A DNA stretch of 64,000 nucleotides, from assembly GCA_964019425.1 (NCBI GenBank), contig OZ025852.1:378501-442500 (forward strand). The letters are read 5' to 3'. The stretch's first letter is position 1; each line of letters starts with the position of its first letter. This document shows, in pieces, positions 1-10,391 of the stretch. The notes below the pieces were generated by a model. That model was not told the DNA's origin. It saw only the letters and a list, made by a program, of their open reading frames with translations, and did not search any database. Source of the stretch: Flectonema sp. DT1601 (taxonomy: Eukaryota; Euglenozoa; Diplonemea; Diplonemida; Diplonemidae). Made by a program: the position numbers and the translations under genes.

Positions 1-2
1 TT

Positions 3-911
3 CTGGAATCAAGACTCGTAAACGCTGAAACTCGAGACAAACAACTCGAACACCAACTCTCTCAAGCAATTGGAGCTAAAGACCAGGCTCTTCAATCTCG
101 TAATAGAGTTCTAGAATTAGCGAGTGACTTAGAAATTCAAATAGCGGAATACGAAGCAAGACTTCGTGGTAACAGTCAAGAGCAAGGTAACTTAGGAGGT
201 GCTTTAATTGTCGCTAAGGCAGAGATTGCTGAACTCAAGAAAAGCGCTGAGCGAATCACTCAACAAGCTGCAGAACAATTACGAGACTACACTCTCTCAA
301 TGGAAAAGAGAGAAGAGAGAGCATGTGATGAGGTAACTCGAATGGAAGCTCTTTGGAAATCATCACAAGATGAATCCACTGGATTAAGAGCAAGACTTGA
401 AGAGTACGCTATCAACAGAGGTAGTCTTCAGGGTGAAGTTGAAGCACTGAAGTCAGGAGCATCTGCGATATCAGCAGAACGAAGCTCAGCTGAACAGGAG
501 CGAGACAAGGCACTTCATGAAGTAAATCGTCTGAACAATCGTTTGGGACAAGTAGGTGCAGAAGTTTCTGAACTTGAATCGAAGGTTCATGGAGCCACAA
601 CATTCTCTTCAGAGTTAGAAGGTCTACTTCAACACTTGAAAACTGACTTAGTCAGCAGTCAAGAAACTGCTAAAGAAGCAAGAGCTGCACTGGTCGATCA
701 GAAAGCTGCATCAGCCTCTGAAAGAACTACTCTTGAGGGACATATAAATGTACTCGCTGCAGGTCTTCAAGACCTAGAACATCAACTCCAAGTTGCAGCA
801 TCGCGCTCTTCAGGTCTTGAAGATGCAGTGAAATCCAGTGAGGCTGAAGCTCTTCAGTCAATTGAGGCAACGAGTCCACTCGTACCTATTGATTCAGCAG
901 AGAAGTTGTAA
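3..911 (+). CDS. Coiled-coil protein, 3' part only
   Basis: The reading frame is already open at base 3 and runs without a stop to the TAA at 909-911, so the gene enters from the left and its start lies outside the window. The visible ~302 residues are rich in Glu, Gln, Lys, Ala and Leu with heptad-like spacing, and Ser/Ala-rich linkers. They contain no Pro until near the C-terminus, so this is a long coiled coil. The ATG at 300 is an internal Met and not the start, because the upstream frame has the same composition. There is no membrane segment or recognisable domain. It could be a cytoskeletal or ciliary structural protein, but coiled coils cannot be assigned by composition. I am confident that it is coding and not confident about its role. 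Confidence 0.8.
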   Translation: MESRLVNAETRDKQLEHQLSQAIGAKDQALQSRNRVLELASDLEIQIAEYEARLRGNSQEQGNLGGALIVAKAEIAELKKSAERITQQAAEQLRDYTLSMEKREERACDEVTRMEALWKSSQDESTGLRARLEEYAINRGSLQGEVEALKSGASAISAERSSAEQERDKALHEVNRLNNRLGQVGAEVSELESKVHGATTFSSELEGLLQHLKTDLVSSQETAKEARAALVDQKAASASERTTLEGHINVLAAGLQDLEHQLQVAASRSSGLEDAVKSSEAEALQSIEATSPLVPIDSAEKL

Positions 912-1055
912 TCAGATGTTTGTTTAAATGTTGTAATAGGGTCACTTCTGCCTTGGCATCTTTTCAAAATATGAACCATAGAGCTTGTTTTTTTTGTACT
1001 TTTTTTTTTTTTTTTGCAAAATTAGAATTTATATTGTCTTGGAAGAAAATCTCCT

Positions 1056-1090
<35 letters not shown>

Positions 1091-1617
1091 ATTTCAATTT
1101 CTGTACAAATAAAAACACCGTTTAGTTATTCGCTTGAATTCATTTTTTTTTCTTCTGAGAGAGAGTTGGTACTGGTGAATAACAGGGTTCGATTTTTTTT
1201 TGTTTTTTTTTTTTAAAACAAGATGTAAGCTGTTGGCGAACGAGCTCGGTATTTTCTTCTCGCTAAATTCTTCTATATATAACTGGGGGGAGTTTTTCTT
1301 TTTTTTTTCTTCTAATCAGGTAGGTTTTCTTTTCAAAACGGGATGTTCCTTTTTATTAAAAAAAAAAAAAAAGAATTTGGCTTTATCTTAAACTATACAG
1401 AAAATAGTAATATTACACCGTGATGTTTTTGTTTGTGTCACGAAACCCCCGTGAACCGACATAAACTGATAAAGCAAAAGGAGGTTTCCGTCAACATTCT
1501 TTTTCGTTCTTACAATACTTGTTAAATGCAAAAAAAAAAGAAAAAAAAAAAAAAAAAAAGACAAATTGCGATGTTTAATTAATTGTCCCTAAAAATTATT
1601 TAAGTCGTCATGCTATG

Positions 1618-1651
<34 letters not shown>

Positions 1652-1868
1652 CTTTATCGGTTAGCTACCTGGTTATTTTAACTACCTGCTGACACCTCCA
1701 CGTCTACGGAATAACGGAATCCGGGAAATGATAGGGATTTCTGTTCCTTTTACCTCTTCTTCTTTTTTTTTTCTCCTTTTTTTTTTCTTTATTTTTTCTC
1801 AAGAGACAATATGAATGCCTTTTTTGTGGCATTGTACTCTTTGGGGAGTGGATTCCTGGCGTTTGCTT

Positions 1869-1899
<31 letters not shown>

Positions 1900-2183
1900 C
1901 CATTCCATTCACGATTTATTTCAGGAAAAAAAAAAACGAAGAGAATCAGTTGTCGATATTTTGGTGAAAATGTCCCAAGGCAAGCTCAGTGAGAACAAAA
2001 ATCTCACGTAGAGCATAAGGGTAAAAGCTTGCTCGATACGCGATCTTCAGTACCGATCCACGGTGTGAAAGCATGGCCTAACGATCCTTTTGATCTCGCT
2101 TCATGTTCAAGGGATGAAGCCAGAGGTAAAAAGCGATGAGAATATTAGTCCTTTGTGTCCTAGTGAGTGTTCCTACTGAATGG

Positions 2184-2214
<31 letters not shown>

Positions 2215-2850
2215 CGTTTGAAAAAAAAATCAGCTCCTGTTTGTAAGTTATTTTTTGTTTACTTTCGTTTCTTCATCCCGACTATATCGGGGGAATTTAA
2301 AAAAAAAAAAAATGAAATAAAATAAAATAAATTGTAACCCTTTTCCCCCTCACTTGTATACCTTTCTGTAAGCCACTCCATCTGTTCATTCCAACCCCCC
2401 TGTTCGTTAGCGTGCTAGTCACATTCTGTTTTGCGTAAGAAACGGGAAAAAAAAAATAAAAAAAAAATGGCAAGTTACCCATTTCTGGAAATATATTTTG
2501 CCCAGCGCTCATTTGCGGTGTCTCTGTGTTATTATTATTATCTAGTTTTTTTTTCCCCCTTCCGCGTAATGCGTGTTCACTAAAGCCTCAACCCCTAGTG
2601 AAGTACGGGGAAAAGAATTCGACCAGAAGGACTGCATTTTCGCGAGAATAAAAAAAAGAAAAAATTAAGAAAAAGAAAGAAAACAAAACAAAATAAAAAA
2701 AAAAACTGTAAAGTAAGAGTTAACTTTTTAAAAAATTATGACAAAAAACCACAAATAGTGAGTACCTAAACCTTTTGGCTGTTTGTTTTTTTGTTTTTGT
2801 TTTTGTTTTTGTTTTCGTAACTACATATTTCTATTTCCCCTCGCAGTTCA
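912..2850. other. Intergenic, homopolymer-rich
   Basis: This stretch holds many poly(T) and poly(A) runs of 10-30 bases and one copy of dispersed repeat A (1373-1530). Short open frames here (for example 1811-2011) encode mostly poly-Phe or poly-Lys from the homopolymers and are not credible genes. A (GTTTTT)n-like tract lies at about 2783-2815, just upstream of the next gene, followed by a pyrimidine tract and an AG acceptor-like site ending at 2846. Confidence 0.7.
1373..1530 (+). repeat. Dispersed repeat A, copy 1
   Basis: About 158 bp starting GAATTTGGCTTTATCT and ending CTTGTTAAATGCA, with poly(A) on both sides. Related copies lie at 53167-53325 (+), 18019-18128 (reverse) and, more decayed, 39058-39125 (reverse). 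Poly(A) flanks and dispersal suggest a short retroposed element, but no pol III boxes are clear. Confidence 0.7.
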
Positions 2851-5800
2851 ATGTCGGGTGTTCCCACACCCGATACTTTGGGAGATGCTTGGTCAGGCGA
2901 AACACAGTCCTTCTCAGGGCTTGTTGACGTAGATTTTGATGTGACCTCTGACTTACAAGATGCTATATGTGAAGCACAAGCTGGTGAATTATCACACGAA
3001 TCTCTCATTGATCATTTAAAAAGGGCTCTTCGATTACTCCAAAGCAGAGAATCAGACGTTATAAAAATCATACTTCACGGAAACGAACTCGCATCTGCTC
3101 TAGAAGGCAGTCGATCTGTCGGAAGTAAGTCGAATATTATATCAAAAACTAAAGATATGGTGATATTTAATTTAAAACAGCAATTAGAAACTATTGAGCA
3201 TACCTGTTCACGTGCAACTAGAAGGTTGTCTCACGTAGTCGGGTCAACTGATGCTTCCCTTCTTGAATTAGTTGATGGTGTTGTAGAATCTTTTGACAGA
3301 ATAAAACTGGAAGGCGAATTCGAAAGGTCTGCCAATCAACAACTCATTTCATCATATGAAAATCGTCTTGCAGCATCTGTACCAATATTGTTGCAGAAAA
3401 GTTTAAAAATGCCGACGGATGTTTCAACATATCAGCAAACAGATCCAGAGCATCAGACCCTCGTAAAACAACTCATCGCAATCACAAGTTTCAATGCTGA
3501 TAATTGCAACAAAGTACCAGATTTATCGAGTATGGTATTGGAAGCAATTTATTTTTATTCTGAAAAAATAAAAAAAATGGAAACTGAAGGAGATGAGCTG
3601 TCATCTAGGCTGCAACAACAATCTGAAATGAACGACCTACTAGCTGAGAGAGAACAAGAGATAAGAAACAACCATAAGGTTGATACTGATAACATAGAAA
3701 TCCTTAACGATCGACTCACTCAAAAAGATGAAAATACTCATCTATTGAATGAAGACATTAAAACCTTAAACGATAGATTACAAGAAATGAAAACTGTAAA
3801 TCATCAAAAGGATGAGCAGCTTAGGAAAGCAACAGCGACAATAACTGAATTGGAAATAAAAATTTCAAAACAGACTGAAAATGATGAGCTGAAAGCAAGA
3901 GAAGAGGACCTGCCAGCGAAACTAAAAATATTACAAACAAATTACACCGCACTACAGAACACTGCTGCGAACGAAGCTGAGACACTACAACTTCAGGCAA
4001 CCAATTTGAACGAACAGCTGAAGGCGAAATCCGCTGAGAGTGAAACCTTAGCCACTCAACTGGAAACGATCCAAAGCAGTCACACACTACTACAGAACAC
4101 CAGTACAAGTAAAGTTGAGGCACTGCAGCACCGAGTCGCTAATCTGGATGAACAACTGAAGGCGAAATCCGCTGAGAGTGAAACCTTAACCATTCAACTG
4201 GAAACGATCCAAAGCAGTCACACACTACTTCAGAACACCAGTACAAGTAAAGTTGAGGCACTGCAGCACCGAGTCGCTAATCTGGATGAGCAGCTGAAAA
4301 CAAAAGCAGCCGAATACCAACTTTTGAAAGAAAGTCTGTCAGTTGAACAGTCAAACATTACCAAGCTGCAGAATAAAATTATCGACTTGGAGGCTTTGAA
4401 AGAAGCAATGAAATACTCCTCACCCACCTCGCCAACCGAAACCAACATAGATACGGAAGACTTGAAGAAGAAACTTAACCAGTCTGAAGCAATAATTGAA
4501 CAATTACGTCTTGAAAAAGACTCTCTTGAAGCCCAACAAAAAATTGTCGGAAAAAATACTTCAGAGGGAATTGAACTTGACAGAGTTCATGATCTTGAAT
4601 TACAAAACAAGTCACTAACTGAAACTATTGAACAATTAGTAATTCAGCTCAAGGAAGCTTCTCATTCACCTAAAGAAAATGCGATACAAGTAGACCCAAC
4701 TGCTGTGTCAACGGGTAGTATGAAATTTCAGGAATCGGAAATTGAAAATAAAATATTGAGAGAAAAGATCGATGAGTTGGAAGACCTAGTTGAGTCTGCG
4801 ACCCTCAGGGCTCTTGACCAAGAGGAGTCTGAGCTAAGAAATATATTAAATAACGAACCTGACAAAGATGTAACAGAAAAAATTAAATCTCTTGAAGCAA
4901 GCATAACAAGTATAACAAGGGATGCAGCAATATGTAAAGCTGACTGCTGTTTGCAGGTTTCAGAATTGGAAAGCACGATCCAATCGGTTAAGGAAGAACA
5001 CCTGTTAGAAATATCAATTATCAATGAAAAACACAACACAGAATTAACTCAACTACAAAGTGTAATATCAAACCAATCACAGTCGTTGCCTTCAATCGAC
5101 CTAACAAATCAAGAATCAGGAGACCTTCAAAGATCAATTGAAGAGTCTCTCAAACACATTCAAGGTCAGAGAGTAACATCATGGGGATCACCTCACAATG
5201 ATCTCTGTTTAAATAACGATGCTTACAGCACTGATAAATCAAGCGAAGTGTCGTTAGAACTTGAAAAGTCAATGAACGAAGATCCAGGAGAAGACATCAC
5301 AACGAAATTAGCACAACTTTCAGATAAGAAAATACTACAACAAGATGCAGTGGATACTCGTAGCTTATCGACCAGCATTAGAAATAAATTACACGACTCA
5401 GTTGTCGAGTGTAGTAAATGTATTCACTTAAAAGACCAACTCTCAATAATGAGATGTACTCTTGGTGACGCCATCGATGATAGAAATGCTCTTGAAGAAG
5501 ACTTAGTCGCACTAAAAATCCAATGGAATGCTACTCGTCCAGTTCATAACTACGAATCAGGTGCTGTGGCGTTAGATAGCAGTACAGCAACTGTTGCTGT
5601 TGGTACGAATCCACCGATTAGACAGAAAAGTATTTGTTCGTCATCTACTGATAGTGAAGTATCTGATAAAGGTATTCAAACAGTCGTTTCAATGTTAAGA
5701 CCTGACGTGTTGTGGTTCGTCAGATCCGATAGAATTAGTTCTGAGTTTGGTACTCGAAGACGTTCTAAGTCTGCTCCACCATTATCACCGTCAGAATGTG

Positions 5801-6642
5801 TTTTAGATTTCGATGGCTGTTCTGTACGTCCAACAATTGAACCAAAAAGTAGCTCTTCATCAATGATAACCTCGTCATCAGTTTGGTCAAGTAGACGAGG
5901 ACCAGCCCAGGCACCTCTCGATGCTCTCCTCCCTCCAGGTGGTGGATTCAGTTTTGGTGGGTTAGGTGGGAATGCTTGTCCTATTCCTTTAGCGACAGGC
6001 TCTTCATTCGGGTCGCTTATTCAGGTTTCTGGGAACTCTCCAAATTTTACATCTCATTCACTGCTTGGTAGGGATACGACTCCACCGTATGGATATATAA
6101 ATAATTTTACATACACTCCAGACAGTACTGCCCCGAGTAGTCCTGAGATGTCATTGAAATGGATTCCTGCTGCGGCAACGTCTCCAAAGAAGAATTATTT
6201 TGGAAGACAAAGACAGCCAATGCTTGACTTAGTATTACCTCCTGCTCCTGAAAGACACAGGTTCGTTAAAAGACCTGGTCAGAGTAGCCCGAGGTGTAAT
6301 GGAAGAGAAGAAGAACTTATTGACCAGCTGTCAATACCACAAACTGAATCGGTTGTGATTGGTGACGGATGTTCAACTCAAGCATACACTATGTCACCTA
6401 GTGATACGAGTGAATCATTCTCACCACCAATGTCTCCAGCTGGTCGCCGGGCTTTCTTTAATAGAAATTTAATGAATAACTCACCTGCTCCAATATCCCT
6501 CAGTCCTTCTCACAGTAACAGAATGGTTTTTCATAGAAATATTCAAAGGATTAGCATTGGCGTACAAACTAATCACATTGAAGAACAACACATCGCTGAC
6601 GATGATCTTCGGTACAGTGGAGGTGAAGAAAATGACACATAA
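2851..6642 (+). CDS. Large coiled-coil protein with Ser/Pro-rich C-terminus
   Basis: The protein has 1263 residues. Residues ~50-180 form a helical N-terminal region, ~225-800 are long coiled coil, and ~850-1263 are low-complexity Ser/Thr/Pro/Gly-rich with many SP and TP pairs that could be phosphorylated. The coiled coil contains a 46-residue (138-bp) tandem unit present twice almost identically (4018-4155 and 4156-4293), with a diverging third start at 4294. The start is taken at 2851, because a pyrimidine tract and CAG acceptor-like site end at 2846, four bases before the ATG. There is no signal peptide or membrane segment. The architecture suits a cytoskeletal, centrosomal or basal-body scaffold, but this is inference only and I recognise no family. 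Confidence 0.88.
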   Translation: MSGVPTPDTLGDAWSGETQSFSGLVDVDFDVTSDLQDAICEAQAGELSHESLIDHLKRALRLLQSRESDVIKIILHGNELASALEGSRSVGSKSNIISKTKDMVIFNLKQQLETIEHTCSRATRRLSHVVGSTDASLLELVDGVVESFDRIKLEGEFERSANQQLISSYENRLAASVPILLQKSLKMPTDVSTYQQTDPEHQTLVKQLIAITSFNADNCNKVPDLSSMVLEAIYFYSEKIKKMETEGDELSSRLQQQSEMNDLLAEREQEIRNNHKVDTDNIEILNDRLTQKDENTHLLNEDIKTLNDRLQEMKTVNHQKDEQLRKATATITELEIKISKQTENDELKAREEDLPAKLKILQTNYTALQNTAANEAETLQLQATNLNEQLKAKSAESETLATQLETIQSSHTLLQNTSTSKVEALQHRVANLDEQLKAKSAESETLTIQLETIQSSHTLLQNTSTSKVEALQHRVANLDEQLKTKAAEYQLLKESLSVEQSNITKLQNKIIDLEALKEAMKYSSPTSPTETNIDTEDLKKKLNQSEAIIEQLRLEKDSLEAQQKIVGKNTSEGIELDRVHDLELQNKSLTETIEQLVIQLKEASHSPKENAIQVDPTAVSTGSMKFQESEIENKILREKIDELEDLVESATLRALDQEESELRNILNNEPDKDVTEKIKSLEASITSITRDAAICKADCCLQVSELESTIQSVKEEHLLEISIINEKHNTELTQLQSVISNQSQSLPSIDLTNQESGDLQRSIEESLKHIQGQRVTSWGSPHNDLCLNNDAYSTDKSSEVSLELEKSMNEDPGEDITTKLAQLSDKKILQQDAVDTRSLSTSIRNKLHDSVVECSKCIHLKDQLSIMRCTLGDAIDDRNALEEDLVALKIQWNATRPVHNYESGAVALDSSTATVAVGTNPPIRQKSICSSSTDSEVSDKGIQTVVSMLRPDVLWFVRSDRISSEFGTRRRSKSAPPLSPSECVLDFDGCSVRPTIEPKSSSSSMITSSSVWSSRRGPAQAPLDALLPPGGGFSFGGLGGNACPIPLATGSSFGSLIQVSGNSPNFTSHSLLGRDTTPPYGYINNFTYTPDSTAPSSPEMSLKWIPAAATSPKKNYFGRQRQPMLDLVLPPAPERHRFVKRPGQSSPRCNGREEELIDQLSIPQTESVVIGDGCSTQAYTMSPSDTSESFSPPMSPAGRRAFFNRNLMNNSPAPISLSPSHSNRMVFHRNIQRISIGVQTNHIEEQHIADDDLRYSGGEENDT
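4018..4300 (+). repeat. 138-bp tandem repeat inside the coiled-coil gene
   Basis: Two in-frame 138-bp units (46 aa each) differ by only a few bases, and a third partial unit starts at 4294. This is a recent in-frame expansion of a coiled-coil segment. Confidence 0.85.
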
Positions 6643-6940
6643 AAAAGCAAAGCATATATAGCAGTCTTAATTAGTTATGGTGGTTTTTTTCTATTACGTG
6701 TTCGTTATTTATGTCTAGCTTCTGTGGAATATGAATCGTTACTTTTTTTTTTATATATTTTTTTTTTTTTATATGTTTTTTTTCCTTTTTATTATAATTA
6801 TATTATCCCAGCCCAGTTCCTCCGCTGTTTAAAATTTTTAAATGGCGTAGAGAAGTTCCCTTATATGCGTACGCTCTTTGTTCTCATTTTTTTTTTTTTT
6901 TTTTTTTTTCCAAAAAATTGAAAAAGAGAAAAAAAATTTC

Positions 6941-7011
6941 TAATTTCCGCACAGAGTTTACCTAATTTTCTGATTTCAGCACAAGATTTGAAAAAACCTC
7001 CACCCAGCTTC
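6941..7011 (-). repeat. Repeat C, left (inverted) copy
   Basis: The reverse complement begins GAAGCTGGGTGGAGG and contains TGAAATCAGAAAATTAGG and GTGCGGAAATTAG. These match the + strand copies at 7094-7169 and 49349-49418. Confidence 0.7.
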
Positions 7012-7093
7012 AATTTTTTTTTTTTTTTTTTTTTTTGGAAGGTTCTGTACCAATTAAAGACCTTGACATGACAATACAAAGATTTTTGTGTGG

Positions 7094-7169
7094 GGAGCTG
7101 GCGGGTTTTTTCAAGTTTTCGCGTTGAAATCAGAAAATTTTGAAAAAATTTTTTTTTGTGCGGAATTAG
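7094..7169 (+). repeat. Repeat C, right copy
   Basis: Starts GGAGCTGGCGGG and ends GTGCGGAATTAG. It faces its inverted partner at 6941-7011 across an ~80-bp spacer, so the pair could fold into a large hairpin. Confidence 0.7.
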
Positions 7170-7924
7170 TGTATTTTCTCATTAAAAAAAAAAAAAAAAA
7201 AAAAAAAAAATTATGTGAAACAAAAACCCTTTGTTCATTAGCTTGGGTAAAAATATTAAAAGAAAAAAATAATAATAATTATAACAACATTTTGGAAGCT
7301 GAAGAGTTTTCCTGTTGAAAAAAGCATTTCTATCGGCTGTCTTTCAGTTAGTGATTTCTACTACGAAAAATAAAATTACTATTTTTTTTCTTCTTCTTTT
7401 TTTCTTGCTCCATGCAACTATACCAGTTATAAGTTTGTCTTTTTCCATCCCGGATTACTTTGGAGGCATATTTTTTTTTAATTTTTTTTATTTTTTTTTT
7501 TTATGTTTCATAAGAACCAATGAAATATCTCCTGGAACCGGTCAAGGCGGAAGCATCGATGTATTCGGTTCACTCGGACATTAGTATTCCTCGCTGAAGC
7601 TTTAAAAAAAAAAAAAAAAAAAGTGATCATCATCTCAGTGATACAGTAACTGACTAAACCTAACCTGCCAGTATCTAGATTAGAGCTACGAAACACACTA
7701 AAATCGAACGGAAGTATTAACGTATTTTAAATACTATTGTGTGTTTTTTTATTTTTTTATTTTTTATTTATGATTTTTTCAAAGTATAAAGTTCTTGGTT
7801 AAATCCACTACCAACAATATTGGAATCCAACCATTTTCTTTTATTGTATCAGCTCCGGTCGTTTGTGTGTTAATTTTCTTTTTTTTTAATGTCAGTACTT
7901 CCACACACACATACACATCAAAAC

Positions 7925-10201
7925 ATGTACCGATCTCTAATTATTATGATTGCCGCGATGATGACTATCTCAGCTGTTGCTCAAGAAGGTACTCAAATAC
8001 AAGTCAACACAATTGATTATCCATATGTTAATGGACCAGAGAATCCATCAATCACATCTTTATATTATGGAGGTATTGTTGTAGTTTGGGATGTTCCCTC
8101 TAGAGATGGAATATACGGACAGTTGTTTGATTATGATGGAAGTAGAATAGGAAATACCTTCACTGTCATTGAGGGAACGTATTGTAGAAATCCTGTCGTT
8201 GCTGGTCTTGAAGACGGGGCTTTTGTAGTAGTATGGGAGGCTAAACTTGATAATAGTTGGATATTTAATCTAACGACGTACGATGAATCGATGTTCTCTA
8301 TTTCATTGAGTGATCCCTTAAAGCTACCGAAGGGAGTTGTCTCTCGTAAGCCGTCTGTTGTTCGAAGTGAACGAGGGTTTGTTTTGGTGTTCTTGGCGTA
8401 TAATGAGACTGGTGATCGTTTTGGAAATTCACTTCAAAGCGATGTTTCAATTTTTAGTCAAGAATTTTATTATAGTGAGTTTATTTTGTATAAAGTTAGT
8501 TCGAATGCCAGGTTGTTGTCGACTTTTGATACGGCGCCTGCTCTTGAAGCGGTCCCGAGGATTTCTGAAGTTACTGGAACTGTCCTATACGGCTACACTT
8601 GGGATGCTAACGGCACAGTTATTGTTCACTTTGACAATGATTGGAATCAAAATAAAAATTTCACAAAAATACCTAATGCATACAACCCTGACATATCAAA
8701 CAGAGCTGTGGTGTACCAGTCTGAAGGAGATATTTATTTACAAATAATATCTGATGAGGTAACTGACTTACAACCAGTTAAAGTATCCGACGGTATTAAT
8801 GGTCAGCATAGTCATCCGAGAGTAGTTGTCTCATCGAATTTTAAGGGAAGTTCAATAGTTGTTGTTGTTGTTTGGACTACCACTGTTAAACAGGAGTCTG
8901 AGGTAGTCTCTCATGATAAAGAAGTAATGTCACGTCAATACAATTACACAACGTTGGAACCATTAACTGAAGCATTTGTTGTAAACACGAAGGGTCACAC
9001 TTCTGGATTTCAATGGATGCCAGCAGTCGTGTCTTGGTTTGAACCAAATCCTCCAAGGTATGCGATTGTGTGGAGATCACAAACAACTTCTAATGGGGAT
9101 TGGAAAGGAACTATTTCAGGAAAGTTTTTTTCGATGATCCCGTCACCACCAACGGTGGCTCCGAGTGTAGCTCCGACCACTGTTCCAACGCAGGTACCAA
9201 CTAGTACTCCAGAGGTTGTGATTAAGTTACCCGTGACCTCTGTTCCGACATCTGTTCCGACCTCTGTTCCGACAGCTGTTCCGACCTCTGTTCCGACATC
9301 TGTTCCGACATCTGTTCCGACATCTGTTCCGACCTCTGTTCCGACCTCTGTTCCGACATCTGTTCCGACCTCTGTTCCGACAGCTGTTCCAACGCAGGTA
9401 CCAACTAGTACTCCAGAGGTTGTGATTAAGTTACCCGTGACCTCTGTTCCGACATCTGTTCCGACAGCTGTTCCAACTTTGTCCCCAACTGTGCCAACAG
9501 CATCGCCTACTGCGCGGCCTACGTCTCCCGTTGTCGCTCCGCCCTCGCCTGCTCCTTCGGAAGTTCCATTTCCGACAATGACACCAACAGCTGTTGTTAT
9601 TCCTACTCTTTCTCCTGGTTTCAAGGACGTTCCAATAGCAGGTAGTAACGAACAGTTGTTTAAAGTAACTGTAATTATCGCTCAGGTGTCTTTCATTCAG
9701 ACGAGTAATGCAATCACCTGCATAGCCAATCATGTGAAGGATCAGCTACTGCACGGCAGTGGGATTCACGTCAATGAGATATGTTTGTCTGGAGGGGATG
9801 AGAGTTGTAAGAAACCCGTTGAGTTGAATGCTAGTGATCGTTTCAAACTGGAGTTTGTTGGAGCATCAACGGCAGCGATTAGTTGGCTTCAAGACACAAT
9901 AAAGCTTGATATGAAAAATAAAGTTAAAGAATGTTTTCTTGAGAGTTCAAGCATAATTGTTGAAAAACTAAAACTCTCTAACATCACACCCGAAAAATTC
10001 AACAGCGGAGTTGGTGGAGTTGGTGTCCCTCTTGCTATTGTATCAGCAGTTGTGGTTCTGATAGTCTTAGTGGGATACTGCTACACCAGATCTGGTAATA
10101 TTAAACAGCATATGCAGCTTGAAGAAGATCCTGAGGACGGAACTGATTTTGAAGCAGAAAATCAAGAACTCGATGTCATTCAAGACTACGAGAGCAGCTA
10201 G
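7925..10201 (+). CDS. Type I surface protein with 'VVVW...YGQ.FD' repeats and PT stalk (paralog 1)
   Basis: The start at 7925 gives a clean signal peptide (MYRSLIIMIAAMM... then AVAQ); an upstream in-frame ATG at 7889 would add a polar His/Thr leader and is less likely. The 758-residue protein has an ectodomain with segments such as GGIVVVWDVPSRDGIYGQLF, resembling the 'VVVWES..GIYGQRFD.DG' repeats of extracellular beta-propeller-like proteins. A Pro-Thr stalk of (PTSV)n type follows (coded by ~9150-9600), then a membrane-proximal domain with paired Cys, one membrane helix at about residues 700-722 and an acidic tail ending in QELDVIQDYESS. The stalk contains an internal duplication of a PEVVIKLPVTSVPT-type segment. 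The next gene is a paralog. A surface or adhesive role is inferred; no ligand can be named. Confidence 0.87.
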   Translation: MYRSLIIMIAAMMTISAVAQEGTQIQVNTIDYPYVNGPENPSITSLYYGGIVVVWDVPSRDGIYGQLFDYDGSRIGNTFTVIEGTYCRNPVVAGLEDGAFVVVWEAKLDNSWIFNLTTYDESMFSISLSDPLKLPKGVVSRKPSVVRSERGFVLVFLAYNETGDRFGNSLQSDVSIFSQEFYYSEFILYKVSSNARLLSTFDTAPALEAVPRISEVTGTVLYGYTWDANGTVIVHFDNDWNQNKNFTKIPNAYNPDISNRAVVYQSEGDIYLQIISDEVTDLQPVKVSDGINGQHSHPRVVVSSNFKGSSIVVVVVWTTTVKQESEVVSHDKEVMSRQYNYTTLEPLTEAFVVNTKGHTSGFQWMPAVVSWFEPNPPRYAIVWRSQTTSNGDWKGTISGKFFSMIPSPPTVAPSVAPTTVPTQVPTSTPEVVIKLPVTSVPTSVPTSVPTAVPTSVPTSVPTSVPTSVPTSVPTSVPTSVPTSVPTAVPTQVPTSTPEVVIKLPVTSVPTSVPTAVPTLSPTVPTASPTARPTSPVVAPPSPAPSEVPFPTMTPTAVVIPTLSPGFKDVPIAGSNEQLFKVTVIIAQVSFIQTSNAITCIANHVKDQLLHGSGIHVNEICLSGGDESCKKPVELNASDRFKLEFVGASTAAISWLQDTIKLDMKNKVKECFLESSSIIVEKLKLSNITPEKFNSGVGGVGVPLAIVSAVVVLIVLVGYCYTRSGNIKQHMQLEEDPEDGTDFEAENQELDVIQDYESS
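9150..9600 (+). repeat. Pro-Thr stalk repeat (PTSVPT)n
   Basis: Tandem 12-bp units of CCGACCTCTGTT / CCGACATCTGTT type encode (SVPT)n. A longer segment (starts near 9188 and 9390) is duplicated about 202 bp apart. The complementary strand is open by repetition only. Confidence 0.85.
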
Positions 10202-10391
10202 TCTCTTCTGTTTTTGAGATCATTTTTTTTTTTTGCTTTTTTTTTTTGTTTTCTTTTTCTTATTGTCATTAGTTACGAATGAATTTGTTGACGTACATGC
10301 GATTGCAGTACAACCCGATACAATTTCATACGTGTAACTCAGAACCAAGAATAATTATTCACCAGTTCCCTCTCTTCCCCTTCCCCTTAAC

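Larger units (their letters stand above)
6643..7924. other. Intergenic with inverted repeat pair
   Basis: Poly(T)/poly(A)-rich spacer with no credible gene. It contains two copies of repeat C in opposite orientation (6941-7011 and 7094-7169). An AG acceptor-like site ends at 7895, upstream of the chosen start of the next gene. Confidence 0.65.

Noticed and set aside
1811-2011. Small frame MNAFFVALYS with poly-Phe
   Set aside because: Half of it is a poly(T) run; no homology recognised and no support from context.
9010-9624. Minus-strand frame rich in GTEVGTDVG
   Set aside because: Open only because the (PTSV)n repeat has no stops on its complement.
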